A stretch of 64,000 nt of DNA from Sinomicrobium kalidii (GTDB lineage: Bacteria; Bacteroidota; Bacteroidia; Flavobacteriales; Flavobacteriaceae): NCBI RefSeq assembly GCF_021183825.1, contig NZ_CP089211.1, positions 2,943,501 to 3,007,500 on the forward strand. Reading direction: 5' to 3'. Shown here piece by piece: positions 35,950 through 45,489 of this stretch. The translations under genes and the position numbers were made by a program. Below the pieces are notes generated by a model. It was not told where the DNA came from, made no database searches, and worked only from the letters and a program-made list of their open reading frames with translations. Position 1 is the first letter of the stretch; each line of letters starts with the position of its first letter.

Positions 35950-36897
35950 ATGAAGATAACCCGGTACATATGGCTTTGCCTGATTTTTCTTGAAACGGGA
36001 AACGCGTTTGCCCAGGAAAAGATCGAAGCCCGGCCATATACCGTTCAGACCACGTACCGTAAACTCAAAAAGTATTATCCTCACATCGCACCGGTTGAGG
36101 AATTACGGGATGATGCGATCACAACAAGTGAAAACATTACCTATCGGAAAATTAACGGTACCTGCCTACAAATGGATATCTACCGCCCGGCTGAAAAAAT
36201 AAAAGGCGGAACCCCTGCGATCCTGCTGATACATGGAGGAGGATGGATATCCGGAAGCAGGGAAAACCAGAAGGCAATGGCCCGGTGTCTGGCAAAAGCG
36301 GGATTTGTGACTGCCACGGTTTCGTACAGGTTGAGTTCGGAGGCATCGTATCCCGCTGCTGTGCTGGATATCAAGGCTGCTGTCCGGTGGCTGCGCAAAA
36401 AAGCCGGAAAGTATGCGATCGATCCCGGGAAGATAGCAATTTTGGGCACTTCTGCCGGTGCCCAACTGGCCACCCTTGTAGGCGTCACACCGGAAAATGG
36501 GTTGTTCAGGGAAGGAAAACCGAAATATTCAGACAGGGTGCAGGCCATTATTAATGTAGACGGTATAGTGTCTTTCATACATCCGGAGGCGGAGGAAGGG
36601 AAATATGCAGCCTACTGGCTGGGCGGACCAAAAGCGGAAAATGTTCAGAAATGGAAAGAAGCTTCGCCACTGGAATACGTCGATGAAAACACACCGCCCG
36701 CACTTTTTGTAAACAGTGCGCAGCCCAGGTTCCATGCCGGGAGGGATGACATGATCAAAATAATGGAGAAACACGGTATATACAGCGAGGTCCATACCAT
36801 TCCCGGTTCGCCGCATTCCTTTTGGCTCGTGCAACCGTGGTTTGAAGAAACACTTAACTACAACATAGCCTTTCTGAAGAAGGTATTTAAAAAGTAA
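35950..36897 (+). CDS. alpha/beta hydrolase, exported carbohydrate esterase-like
   Basis: A 315-residue protein with a signal ending NAFAQ (21). HGGGW (95-99) is the oxyanion-hole motif and GTSAGAQ (166-172) carries the nucleophile S168; PPALFVNSAQPRFHAGRDD has the acid and SPHSFW the His. This is the hormone-sensitive-lipase/BD-FAE-like group, members of which remove acetyl, feruloyl or methyl groups from plant polysaccharides. In a pectin locus the most likely substrate is an esterified pectin oligomer in the periplasm. It precedes a CE8 gene by nine bases, so both are one operon. Confidence 0.88.
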   Translation: MKITRYIWLCLIFLETGNAFAQEKIEARPYTVQTTYRKLKKYYPHIAPVEELRDDAITTSENITYRKINGTCLQMDIYRPAEKIKGGTPAILLIHGGGWISGSRENQKAMARCLAKAGFVTATVSYRLSSEASYPAAVLDIKAAVRWLRKKAGKYAIDPGKIAILGTSAGAQLATLVGVTPENGLFREGKPKYSDRVQAIINVDGIVSFIHPEAEEGKYAAYWLGGPKAENVQKWKEASPLEYVDENTPPALFVNSAQPRFHAGRDDMIKIMEKHGIYSEVHTIPGSPHSFWLVQPWFEETLNYNIAFLKKVFKK

Positions 36898-36905
36898 ACT
36901 ACACA

Positions 36906-37910
36906 ATGAAAAAATTAGTATTGGTATTGCTGTTATCACTTCACTTTTCGGCCGTATTGGCCCAGGATGAGGTAAAACCCTATCGTGAAATTACGGTGTC
37001 ACAGGACGGGACCGCAGATTTCACATCAATTCAGGAGGCCGTAAATGCCACAAGAGACCTCGGTCCCGGATTTGTACTGATAAGAATTAAAAAAGGGACA
37101 TACCATGAAAAGCTGGTAATTCCGAGCTGGAAAACCAAAATTATCCTGAAAGGAGAAGATAGGGGAGAAACGATCATTGTAAACGATGACTTTTCCGGGA
37201 AAATGAATCCGGTGACCGGAAAGGAATTTTCGACCTTCAATTCCTATACCCTGCTGGTGAAAGGCAATGATTTTATGGCAGAGGACCTTACCGTTAAAAA
37301 TGCTTCCTGTGGCGAAGGACAGGCAGTGGCGCTACATGTTGAAGGTGACAGGGCGGTTTTCCGCAACTGTAATATTCTGGGGTGCCAGGACACCATTTAT
37401 CTGGCTACGGAAGGGAGCAGGCAATATTATGAAGGATGTTACATTGAAGGTACTACCGACTTTATTTTTGGCGAAGCCACTGCTGTTTTTAATCACTGCA
37501 CCGTTAAAAGCCTGCGCAATTCGTATGTTACAGCGGCAGCAACACCCCCGGGCCGGGATTTCGGGTTTGTTTTTACGGAATGTAAACTTATTGCGGATAA
37601 AGACGTAACCAAAGTTTACCTCGGCAGACCGTGGAGGCCCCATGCAAAGACAGTATTCATAAAGAGTGAACTGGGATCGCACATAGTTGCCGAAGGCTGG
37701 AACCCCTGGAAAGGGGACAAAATGTTCCCGGAAAAGGAAAAAACTGCGTTTTATGCCGAATATGAGAATACGGGAAAAGGAGCGGATACGTCCCGCCGGG
37801 TTTCCTGGTCACATCAGCTGCGTACGGCAGACGCTGAAAAATACACCTTGAAAAATATTCTCGGAACCGACCGTAACGGACAATTATGGTATAAAAGGAA
37901 TCTTCGATGA
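36906..37910 (+). CDS. pectin methylesterase (CE8), periplasmic copy
   Basis: A 334-residue CE8 enzyme. A cleavable signal ends AVLAQ (about 20), no lipobox. Catalytic blocks: GCQDTIYL, TTDFIFGEATAVFNH and LGRPWRPHAKTV. Compared with the CE8 at 30802 it lacks the lipid anchor and acidic linker, so it should work in the periplasm on imported oligomers. The end KNILGTDRNGQLWYKRN is unusual but short. Confidence 0.94.
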   Translation: MKKLVLVLLLSLHFSAVLAQDEVKPYREITVSQDGTADFTSIQEAVNATRDLGPGFVLIRIKKGTYHEKLVIPSWKTKIILKGEDRGETIIVNDDFSGKMNPVTGKEFSTFNSYTLLVKGNDFMAEDLTVKNASCGEGQAVALHVEGDRAVFRNCNILGCQDTIYLATEGSRQYYEGCYIEGTTDFIFGEATAVFNHCTVKSLRNSYVTAAATPPGRDFGFVFTECKLIADKDVTKVYLGRPWRPHAKTVFIKSELGSHIVAEGWNPWKGDKMFPEKEKTAFYAEYENTGKGADTSRRVSWSHQLRTADAEKYTLKNILGTDRNGQLWYKRNLR

Positions 37911-38041
37911 GCAGTTCCGGTACGGACATGTTTTTACGTAAAACGCGATAAGAAAAAGGTTTTATTTCATTAGCTGCAATTATTCTGTTAGAAATGGTAT
38001 GGAGCTTTCGGTATAATGGTACAATGTACTATATTGGAGGC

Positions 38042-39088
38042 ATGAAAAAGATCTTGATTGCGCTATTGTTTTTTACCGGTTTGCAAAATGGAAATGCCCA
38101 GGATACTACAACCGGGCCCGATATACAGGTATTGAAAGAAGGATTTATATATAAGGAAGCACCATTTCCCCAATGTCATTCCTCTACTCTGGTGGCGCTG
38201 GATAACGGTGATATAATGGCGGCCTGGTTTGGCGGAACCCATGAGCGCCACCCCGATGTCAGCATTTACTCCGCGGTCTGCAACGGTACAACCTGGTCAC
38301 AACCCAAAAGGATTGCCGATGGAATTGTTAATGATTCCGTCAGGTATCCCAGCTGGAATCCCGTATTGTTTAAAAATAAGTCCGGGACCCTGTTTTTGTA
38401 TTACAAGGTGGGACCGTCGCCGAGTGAATGGTGGGGAATGTACAAAACATCGGAGGACAATGGCAGGACCTGGTCGGATAAGAAACGCCTTCCGGAACCG
38501 TTCCTGGGGCCTGTAAAGAACAAACCCCTTGTGCTGGAAAGCGGAAAGATCATCAGTCCGTCGAGTACGGAAAACAGGGATATATGGAAGGTCCATATGG
38601 AAATCTCGGAGGACGGCGGATATAACTGGAGGAAAGTTGCCGTGGCTCCCGGTTCGGATTACAGGGCCATTCAGCCGACCTTGCTCAGGCTCGCCGGCGG
38701 AACACTGAAAGCGTTGATACGGAGCGATCAGAATGTGATCCTGGAGAGCGAAAGTACCGATGAAGGGGAAACGTGGACGGAGCTAAAGAAGACAAATGTG
38801 GCGAACCCCAATTCGGGCATAGATGCCGTAACACTCAAAAACAGAACCCATTTGCTGGTCTATAACCCGATGACCGGAGGTAGGGACTGGTGGGAAGGAA
38901 GAAATAAACTGTACCTGGCGTTCTCCGCCGACGGGGAGCACTGGGAAGATGTTTATGTGCTGGAAGACCGGGATAAGGGAGAATATAGTTACCCGGCCAT
39001 TATAGCAACCGGTGACGGGATAGTTCATATTACGTATACCTACGACCGGAAAAAAATAAAATACTTCAGGTTAAAGGTGGGGAACTGA
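38042..39088 (+). CDS. BNR-repeat sialidase-fold protein (pectin locus)
   Basis: A 348-residue exported six-bladed beta-propeller. I start at ATG 38042 (MKKILIALLFFTGLQNGNAQ) because it gives a signal peptide; an ATG at 37994 adds 16 residues without a signal. Asp-box motifs are visible: SEDNGRTWSD, SEDGGYNWRK, STDEGETWTE and SADGEHWED. The opening HSSTLVALDNGDIMAAWFGG is typical of the sialidase-like clan. No sialic acid genes are nearby, so the name sialidase is misleading; within this locus a uronide or rhamnogalacturonan side-chain activity is possible. Catalytic residues cannot be assigned without alignment. Confidence 0.82.
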   Translation: MKKILIALLFFTGLQNGNAQDTTTGPDIQVLKEGFIYKEAPFPQCHSSTLVALDNGDIMAAWFGGTHERHPDVSIYSAVCNGTTWSQPKRIADGIVNDSVRYPSWNPVLFKNKSGTLFLYYKVGPSPSEWWGMYKTSEDNGRTWSDKKRLPEPFLGPVKNKPLVLESGKIISPSSTENRDIWKVHMEISEDGGYNWRKVAVAPGSDYRAIQPTLLRLAGGTLKALIRSDQNVILESESTDEGETWTELKKTNVANPNSGIDAVTLKNRTHLLVYNPMTGGRDWWEGRNKLYLAFSADGEHWEDVYVLEDRDKGEYSYPAIIATGDGIVHITYTYDRKKIKYFRLKVGN

Positions 39089-39221
39089 CCATACCCCTGT
39101 AATCCGGTGACAATAAGGATTGATTGTTGGTGATTTGTATTTTTGATGCAGGCCCTGAAAAATTTTAAATCAGGGCAGGGCAGTGATGCATTTAAAATAG
39201 AAACGCTATATTTAGCTTGTG

Positions 39222-40262
39222 ATGAAATCGATTACATTAAAAGATATAGCCCAACATTTCAAAGTATCGGTATCAACGGTATCAAAAGCACTGAACGACA
39301 GTCATGATATCAGTGTTGAAATGAAAAAGAAGATTAATGACTATGCCAGGGCACACAATTACCGGCGAAATCCTTATGCACTTAACCTGAGAAAGAAGGA
39401 GAACAAGATCATCGGGGTGATCGTTCCCAATATCCTTAATTATTTTTTTGCACAGGTGTTCTGCGGTATTGAAAAGGTGGCCAATGAAAACGGGTATAAT
39501 CTCATAAGCTGTATTTCCGACGAATCGCTGGCAAAAGAGAAAAATACTATTGAAATTTTAGAGAAAGGCGTAGTTTCCGGCTTGTTGATCTCCCTGGCCG
39601 AAGAAACCGAGAAATCCGGAAATTACGAACACCTGCAGTCTTTTGCGGAAAAGGGGATTCCCATTGTCATGTTCGACAGGGTCACCGACCTGGTGGATTG
39701 CGATAAAGTTGTTGTTGACGATCACAAAGGGGCATATGAAGCCACCGAATATCTCATCAAAACCGGATGCAGGAATGTCGCCCTTGTTTCCCCCCTGGAT
39801 AACCTGCGTATAGGGAAAGAGCGTTTGCGGGGGTACAGGGATGCCATTGAGGCCAATGGCCTGGAGGTTAATCCGGACCTGGTGGTCAGGATATTTGACG
39901 AAGGGCTTTTTGACGCGGAGATCAGGGCGCTATTGACCCGGAATAAGGTAGATGCCATACTGGGACTCGAAGAATTCAGTGCCATAAACTCCATGAAAAT
40001 AGCCTTGTCCCTCGGGCTGAAGGTCCCGGATGATATCTCCGTCATCGGTTTTACCAATGGTCAGTTGCCCAAATACGTATCTCCCCGGGTCACTTCCATA
40101 AGTCAGCACGGAAAATACATAGGTGAGCTGGCCACCCGGAAACTGGTGGAACGTATTGAACATCCCGACAATGGAGGGGAACAAGAGTATCGGACACAAA
40201 AACTCAAAACATCGCTTATTTTAAGGGAGTCTACCCGGCCAATTCAATCCTGTTCCGGATAA
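39222..40262 (+). CDS. LacI-family transcriptional regulator
   Basis: A 346-residue repressor-type regulator. I chose ATG 39222; a GTG is one codon earlier. The N-terminal HTH is MKSITLKDIAQHFKVSVSTVSKAL with the hinge NPYALNLRKKENKIIGVIVPN. The periplasmic-binding-protein-like domain (about 60-335) has VSGLLISLAEE, GIPIVMFDRV, VVDDHKGAYEATEYLI and ISQHGKYIGELA. A sequence TATATTTA (39207-39214) ends only seven bases before the start, so the mRNA may be almost leaderless. Placed right after the pectin genes, on the same strand, it probably controls them in response to a galacturonide product. No hybrid two-component regulator is seen, which is the other common type. Confidence 0.92.
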   Translation: MKSITLKDIAQHFKVSVSTVSKALNDSHDISVEMKKKINDYARAHNYRRNPYALNLRKKENKIIGVIVPNILNYFFAQVFCGIEKVANENGYNLISCISDESLAKEKNTIEILEKGVVSGLLISLAEETEKSGNYEHLQSFAEKGIPIVMFDRVTDLVDCDKVVVDDHKGAYEATEYLIKTGCRNVALVSPLDNLRIGKERLRGYRDAIEANGLEVNPDLVVRIFDEGLFDAEIRALLTRNKVDAILGLEEFSAINSMKIALSLGLKVPDDISVIGFTNGQLPKYVSPRVTSISQHGKYIGELATRKLVERIEHPDNGGEQEYRTQKLKTSLILRESTRPIQSCSG

Positions 40263-40371
40263 TAGCAGCCAAATTTCGTTTTCGAAGTAATTTTTTAACC
40301 GTACAGGCATAACATTTTCAGGAATGTTATTAATTGTTCGTGTTAAAATGGAATATTGTAATAATTCAGCT

Positions 40372-40379
40372 TAATTTTG
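40372..40379 (+). promoter_or_regulatory. TAnnTTTG element before the HPP gene
   Basis: TAATTTTG matches the -7 consensus exactly; a TTG at 40356-40358 is closer than normal. As it lies inside the upstream extension of the open frame, it supports the GTG start at 40415. Confidence 0.5.
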
Positions 40380-40414
40380 CATCTTTTCGGAAAACAGACA
40401 AATTATTCACCACG

Positions 40415-40981
40415 GTGCCAAAGAGAAAAATCAACAGGAGGATCAGGATATACAGGTATGTATTTTACCGGGAAACATGGATCGATATAAAAGAACATTT
40501 CTGGTCTTTTATCGGGGCTTTTGCGGGAATAGGCCTTATAGCCTTTTTTCACGGGAGTTCGCTGGACGAGGTTGAGAACCTCTTTCTGATAGGCTCTTTT
40601 GGTGCGTCGAGTGTGCTGGTTTACGGAGCTGTACAGAGCCCTCTGGCACAACCCCGGAACCTGATAGGGGGGCATGTGATTTCTGCATGTATAGGTGTAA
40701 CCATCGCCCAGTTGCTCCCCGAAATTCTATGGATAACGGCATCCCTGGCCGTAGCCCTTTCCATCGTGGGCATGCAAATGACAAAAACACTTCATCCTCC
40801 GGGAGGAGCAACTGCACTGATAGCAGTTATGGGTTCTGAAAAGATAAAGGCCCTCGGCTACTGGTATGTAATCTCACCGGTACTTACGGGATGCCTGATC
40901 CTCTTTGTGGTAGCCCTGGTATTCAATAACATGACTTCGGGCAGAAAGTATCCCGCTCACCGTAAGTTTCCCGGAGTGTGA
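40415..40981 (+). CDS. HPP family integral membrane protein
   Basis: A 188-residue membrane protein from the GTG at 40415 (VPKRKINRR). The frame is open to 40334, but a promoter-like element lies there. The HPP signature is LHPPGGATALIAVMG, with LFLIGSFGASSVLVYG and PLAQPRNLIGGHVISA before it. Four helices are visible (about 33-52, 56-75, 84-113, 130-170 in parts). In some bacteria and plastids HPP proteins take part in nitrite transport; whether this one does is unknown. It lies next to a nitrogen-type two-component pair and glutamate dehydrogenase, which is suggestive but not proof. Confidence 0.85.
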   Translation: MPKRKINRRIRIYRYVFYRETWIDIKEHFWSFIGAFAGIGLIAFFHGSSLDEVENLFLIGSFGASSVLVYGAVQSPLAQPRNLIGGHVISACIGVTIAQLLPEILWITASLAVALSIVGMQMTKTLHPPGGATALIAVMGSEKIKALGYWYVISPVLTGCLILFVVALVFNNMTSGRKYPAHRKFPGV

Positions 40982-41286
40982 AAGGCATCGGGAAACGGGA
41001 AAAGAAATACTTTCCGGGAAGAACCAGCCGTTCCTCTTCCGCGAGAATTGTGATAAACCGGTATTTTCGATTTGAGAGCATGTAACTCCACAGATAAATT
41101 GTTTATTAGCAGGGTAAAAGTTAAAATCCTGCAATTTCCTCGCTGTAAATTTTTACCATACGGCACTAATTATCATTAAATTATTCGGGCATTGGCGGGC
41201 AAACAGATTTTCAGTCCGTTGGAAACCTATGCATTTTGATTTAGCTATAAGCGATTAAAGCTTTACTTTTGAACGACGGATTGCAA
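40982..41286. other. intergenic with a probable promoter for the two-component pair
   Basis: 305 bases, no gene. TACTTTTG at 41264-41271 matches TAnnTTTG exactly and would put the start of transcription just before the ATG at 41287. TTTG at 41235-41238 is a little too far upstream (25 bases) to be a perfect partner. Confidence 0.45.
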
Positions 41287-42387
41287 ATGCCTATGGAAAC
41301 CGGGAAAAAACTCAAGGAGCGTATTAAGGAACTTACCTGCCTGTACGAGGTTACTTCCATTATCGTGAACTGCGATTACGATCGGCCGGAAATCTCACTG
41401 GACGCTATCGGGCACTGCCTGAAAAAAGCCTGGCAGTTTGAAGACGATACCAGTGTGATTATGGAGATCGGGGATTACGCTTTTAGGGAAGTTGTTTTTT
41501 CGGGAGATTACGTTTCCATAAAAGCAGATATCCGGGTGTTCAACAAGAAGGAAGGGTTCATGGAAGTGGGATACCCGGCTGAAAAATATGCCCTGTCCGA
41601 TTTCCTGGAAGAAGAGAAAAGGCTTCTGGACAATGTTTGCCTCGAAATCGGAAACCTTCTGGAAAGAAAGCGTATCAGGGAGAGCGAACTCGCCATTAAA
41701 CGACAAATAGAGCGGGCAGACCGGCTCAGTATTCTTGGGGAGATTACTGCGGGAATTGCTCATGAACTCAATACACCTCTTACTAACATCCTGGGGTTTG
41801 CAGAATTGCTGGAAAGCAGAATAACGGGACAGGAAGAAACAGACGACCTTTACAAAATAAAGGAAAGTGCCATTTTTTGCCGGGAAGTGGTAAAAAAGCT
41901 AATGTTTTTTACGTGTGAAGTCCCCCAGATGATGAAAACGGTGATGCTGAAACCCATAATAGAGAATGTATTGCAACTGCTTAAACCGACTTTCCGGGAC
42001 CGTCAGTTGACACACGAGATCTGTTTCAGTGATGAAAATACGGGCGTGAGGGCCGATGAAATACAGATCACCCAGGTATTGTTCAACCTCATCATGAATG
42101 CGGTGTACTATTCCCCTGAACACGGGAGTGTGGATATAAGCGTGAAGGAAAGCGAAGATACCGTAACCATAGAAATAGCAGACCGGGGCAAGGGCATTCC
42201 CGAAAATGCGGGAGATAAGGTCTTCGAACCTTTTTTTACCACCAAACCTACCGGTGAAGGGTCCGGGCTGGGGCTCAGCGTGGTGCACGGCATTATTTCC
42301 GGTCACGGAGGCCGTATTTTTCACCGCCCGCGTAAAAACGGAGGAACCGTATTTGTCATAAACTTTCCAAAAAATCTGATCGAATGA
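41287..42387 (+). CDS. sensor histidine kinase (cytoplasmic, NtrB-like)
   Basis: A 366-residue kinase with no membrane segment. Residues 1-125 form a probable GAF-like input domain (LKERIKELTCLYEVTSII; no TM). The HisKA box is GEITAGIAHELNTPLTNILG with H159. ATPase motifs are LFNLIMNAVYYSPEHG (N box), ADRGKGIPEN (G1) and GEGSGLGLSVVHGIISGHGG (G2). The start at 41287 was chosen because the frame upstream has only a TTG overlapping a -7 element. It overlaps the regulator gene by four bases (ATGA) and thus forms a cognate pair. Confidence 0.92.
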   Translation: MPMETGKKLKERIKELTCLYEVTSIIVNCDYDRPEISLDAIGHCLKKAWQFEDDTSVIMEIGDYAFREVVFSGDYVSIKADIRVFNKKEGFMEVGYPAEKYALSDFLEEEKRLLDNVCLEIGNLLERKRIRESELAIKRQIERADRLSILGEITAGIAHELNTPLTNILGFAELLESRITGQEETDDLYKIKESAIFCREVVKKLMFFTCEVPQMMKTVMLKPIIENVLQLLKPTFRDRQLTHEICFSDENTGVRADEIQITQVLFNLIMNAVYYSPEHGSVDISVKESEDTVTIEIADRGKGIPENAGDKVFEPFFTTKPTGEGSGLGLSVVHGIISGHGGRIFHRPRKNGGTVFVINFPKNLIE

Positions 42388-43715
42388 GTTATCGCCGGGA
42401 AAATATCCTGATCGTAGATGATGATATTCATATTCTGGAACTGGTACAACGTCACCTGCAATCCATGAACTATCATACCTATAAGGCCGTTTCGGTAAAA
42501 GAAGCGGTTTCCATTCTTAAGGACGCCGTTATAAACCTGCTGGTCACCGACCTGAAAATGCCGGGAGTGGATGGTTTTCAGCTTATTCGGTATACTGAAG
42601 AGCACTATCCGGATATGCCTGTACTGGTGGTTACCGGGTATATTTCCACGAAAAATGCCCTCAATATCGGAAAGTCAGGAGTGGTGGATTATCTCATTAA
42701 ACCTTTTACCAAGGACGAACTCCGGGCTGCAGTAACGAAGTCTCTCGAAAGTTCCGGCAAAAGTACGGAGAGGGAAAAACGGCCTGCAACGATAAATACG
42801 GGAAATGCCGCCTATGGCGAACTGATCGGAAAATCGGAAGCGTTTGAGCGAGTCAGGGATATCATTGACCGGGTTAAGGACAACAGGGCAACCGTACTCA
42901 TCCAGGGAGAAAGTGGAACGGGAAAGGAATTGATAGCCAGGGCCATTCATTACAGCGGCAGGTTTTCCAGGGAGCCTTTTGTAGCTGTGAACTGCGGAGC
43001 TATCCCGGAAAGCCTGCTGGAATCGGAACTCTTTGGATATGAAAAAGGGGCTTTTACCGGCGCTTCCGAAAACCGCATGGGTTTTTTTCAGGCCGCAAAC
43101 AAGGGGACTATTTTTCTGGACGAAATAGGCAATGCCTCCCCGCAGGTGCAAAACGGATTGCTCCGGGTGTTACAGGAAAAGGAGGTAACCGGGGTGGGAG
43201 CGAGGAAACCACAGAAAATAGAACTCCGGGTCATTGCCGCTACCAACAGCGATCTTCGGGAACTCGTCCGCCATAAAAAGTTCCGGGAAGATCTCTATTA
43301 CAGGCTCACCGTAGTAGAGGTCAATGTGCCTCCGCTTCGTGAGAGAAAAGCGGATATTCCCCTGTTGGCGGAAAAATATGTGAGGAAATACGGTGTGGAG
43401 TATAAAGACCGCCTGTTATCCCTGGTACCCGAGGCGATGGATGTTTTGCTCCGGTACCACTGGCCCGGGAATATCCGTGAACTGGAAAATGTTATCCAAA
43501 GGGCAGTGATCATGTGTGACGGACAGATTGAGCTGAGGGACCTGCCTGATACTCTTAAATTTAAAATAGATTTCCCGGAAGATGCCTTTGTCTCGTTGGC
43601 CGAAATGGAAAAACAATATATCCACAAAGTATTGAGGGCCGTAGACAATAATAAGACCAGGGCAGCGGAAATTTTGGGTATAGACCGGAAAACACTTCGC
43701 AGCAAGCTGTCATAG
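42384..43715 (+). CDS. sigma-54-dependent response regulator (NtrC family)
   Basis: A 443-residue activator. The receiver domain (1-120) has the acidic pocket DDD (12-14) and the phospho-acceptor D56 in VTDLKMPG. The AAA+ domain has Walker A GESGTGKE (175-182), the sigma-54 contact loop GAFTGA (222-227) and Walker B FLDEIGN (244-250), with RADIPLL-like ERKADIPLL. The Fis-type HTH at the end (NNKTRAAEILGIDRKTLRSKL) stops one or two residues earlier than in many relatives. It drives transcription from -24/-12 promoters; I could not identify such a site near the gdhA gene by eye. Confidence 0.94.
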   Translation: MSYRRENILIVDDDIHILELVQRHLQSMNYHTYKAVSVKEAVSILKDAVINLLVTDLKMPGVDGFQLIRYTEEHYPDMPVLVVTGYISTKNALNIGKSGVVDYLIKPFTKDELRAAVTKSLESSGKSTEREKRPATINTGNAAYGELIGKSEAFERVRDIIDRVKDNRATVLIQGESGTGKELIARAIHYSGRFSREPFVAVNCGAIPESLLESELFGYEKGAFTGASENRMGFFQAANKGTIFLDEIGNASPQVQNGLLRVLQEKEVTGVGARKPQKIELRVIAATNSDLRELVRHKKFREDLYYRLTVVEVNVPPLRERKADIPLLAEKYVRKYGVEYKDRLLSLVPEAMDVLLRYHWPGNIRELENVIQRAVIMCDGQIELRDLPDTLKFKIDFPEDAFVSLAEMEKQYIHKVLRAVDNNKTRAAEILGIDRKTLRSKLS

Positions 43716-43956
43716 GCCGACCATCGGGATCAGCTTTATGACAACCGGTTTATCCTTCCGGAATGCATGAACTTTTTCTTCTTACCGGGTAAAAATTCCC
43801 CTCTCAGGGAAAAATTCCCCGGTGCCCCTTTCCTGTTATTCTTTTTACTTATTGTTTAAATATATGGAGACCAGTTTCTTGTGGTGGTTGAAGTGTGTTT
43901 CCCGTACTTTCCGGCATACCTCTTGCTTTTAGAATGGCAACATTAATCTGAACAAT

Positions 43957-44103
43957 ATGGAAAAATATGGCAAAAGTATTTGCACGACCTGCAGTTACCT
44001 GTATTCCTGTATTCTAACAGAAGAAAAATCGTCGGTGATCTCCTGTAGCGAATTCGATCACACGATTACGCAACGTGATACCATGGTCGTAAAGTCTGTT
44101 TAA
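43957..44103 (+). CDS. small cysteine-rich protein, 48 residues
   Basis: Starts ATG 43957, ends TAA 44103, and ends 30 bases before gdhA on the same strand. Sequence pattern: CTTC in the first third, then C in SYLYSC, then a C in ISCSEFDH. Four cysteines in the order CxxC-x5-C-x13-C suggest a small zinc-binding or redox protein; short proteins ending in C-SEF/Y are recurrent in Bacteroidota. No function is known to me. Codon use is coherent with the neighbours and the spacing supports a real gene, but this is moderate evidence only. Confidence 0.5.
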   Translation: MEKYGKSICTTCSYLYSCILTEEKSSVISCSEFDHTITQRDTMVVKSV

Positions 44104-44133
44104 TACATTCACTAACACAAGACACACACTAAA

Positions 44134-45423
44134 ATGATTACCAAAGAGGAAAAACGACAAAAACAAAAACAGGGAATGCTGGAAAACGTGATGCGACAGT
44201 TCAACAATGCATCCGACAGGATGGGACTGGACCCTGATATAAGAAAAATACTGAGAATCACCAACAATGAGCTTTTGGTCCATTTTCCCGTTAAAATGGA
44301 CAACGGAAACGTGGAGGTTTTTACCGGATACAGGGTGCAGCACAATAATGCATTGGGGCCTTACAAAGGAGGACTCCGGTATCACCCTACGGTAGACCTG
44401 GATGCAGCCCGGGCACTGGCCATGTGGATGACCTGGAAAACTTCCCTGGCCGGCCTGCCGTTAGGAGGGGCAAAAGGAGGTATCCAGATAGACCCTTCGC
44501 ACTATTCCACAGCAGAACTGGAACGCATTACCCGGAGGTTCACCTTTGCCCTGGGCGATAATATAGGGCCCGAACTCGATATCCCTGCACCCGACGTCAA
44601 CACCAATGCCCAGACGATGGCCTGGATACTGGATACCTACATGTCTACAAAATCTCCGAATGAACGTTCCACCAACCTGCATGTCGTTACCGGGAAACCC
44701 GTCGGTGCCGGAGGGTCGGAAGGCCGGGACAGGGCTACGGGCTATGGCGTATACCTGTGTATAAAATTCTGGGCCGAACACAATAACATAAACCTGAAAG
44801 GCAGGAAATTCATCGTCCAGGGTTTTGGCAATGTGGGATATTGGGCTTCCTTTTTCCTGGAAAAGGAAGGTGCCGTACTTACTGCGGTCCAGGATGTTTC
44901 GGGAAGTATCTTCAACTCTGGTGGCATTGAAGTAGAAAAACTGGAACGGTACATGGCCCGGCACGATCGTAAGATCGCAGGCTTTCCCGGTGTGGAAGTT
45001 ATAGATAACGATGCGTTTTTTGCACTCGATTGTGATATATGCATCCCTGCAGCCCTCGGTAACCAGATAACGGAAAAAAACGCCGGAGCTATAAAAGCCC
45101 TGGTTATTGCAGAAGGAGCTAACGGTCCCACCGATATACAGGCCGAAAATATGCTACTGGACAGGGGAGTGGCAATTATTCCCGACATTCTCTGTAATTC
45201 CGGAGGCGTGATCGGTAGTTATTTCGAATGGCTCCAGAACCGCAACGGGGAGATCTGGCAACTGGAAGAAGTCACAGCAAAACTCCGGAAAAAGCTTCGG
45301 GAATCCTTTGGCAGGGTAATGAAAGTTATGGAAGAGAGGAACGTAGATATGCGAACTGCTGCCTTTATCATTGCCATAGAAAGACTCGAACAGGCCTACA
45401 GGCAAAGGGGAATATTCCCATAA
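44134..45423 (+). CDS. gdhA: glutamate dehydrogenase (Glu/Leu/Phe/Val family)
   Basis: A 429-residue dehydrogenase converting 2-oxoglutarate and ammonia to glutamate or back. The substrate domain has GGLRYHPTVD, LPLGGAKGGIQID (K114 in GGAKGGI is the catalytic Lys), PAPDVNTN and TGKPVGAGGSEGRDRATG. The Rossmann domain has GFGNVG (230-235), VQDVSGSIFN and DILCNSGGVIGSYFEWLQN. The length is of the hexameric NAD-type class. It follows an NtrC-type pair and a small protein; the following gene is a GreA/Rnk-like protein. A role in ammonia assimilation or glutamate catabolism is likely. Confidence 0.95.
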   Translation: MITKEEKRQKQKQGMLENVMRQFNNASDRMGLDPDIRKILRITNNELLVHFPVKMDNGNVEVFTGYRVQHNNALGPYKGGLRYHPTVDLDAARALAMWMTWKTSLAGLPLGGAKGGIQIDPSHYSTAELERITRRFTFALGDNIGPELDIPAPDVNTNAQTMAWILDTYMSTKSPNERSTNLHVVTGKPVGAGGSEGRDRATGYGVYLCIKFWAEHNNINLKGRKFIVQGFGNVGYWASFFLEKEGAVLTAVQDVSGSIFNSGGIEVEKLERYMARHDRKIAGFPGVEVIDNDAFFALDCDICIPAALGNQITEKNAGAIKALVIAEGANGPTDIQAENMLLDRGVAIIPDILCNSGGVIGSYFEWLQNRNGEIWQLEEVTAKLRKKLRESFGRVMKVMEERNVDMRTAAFIIAIERLEQAYRQRGIFP

Positions 45424-45489
45424 GAAAATGCGGACCAGATCGGGGCTGTCTCCCGGGGAAACAAGCTTAGCTGAAAATACTGATACGAC

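Noticed and set aside
39222..40262. A link of the LacI-type regulator to the HPP gene instead of the pectin locus
   Set aside because: Both are possible by distance, but the HPP gene has its own -7 element and the regulator type fits sugar control.
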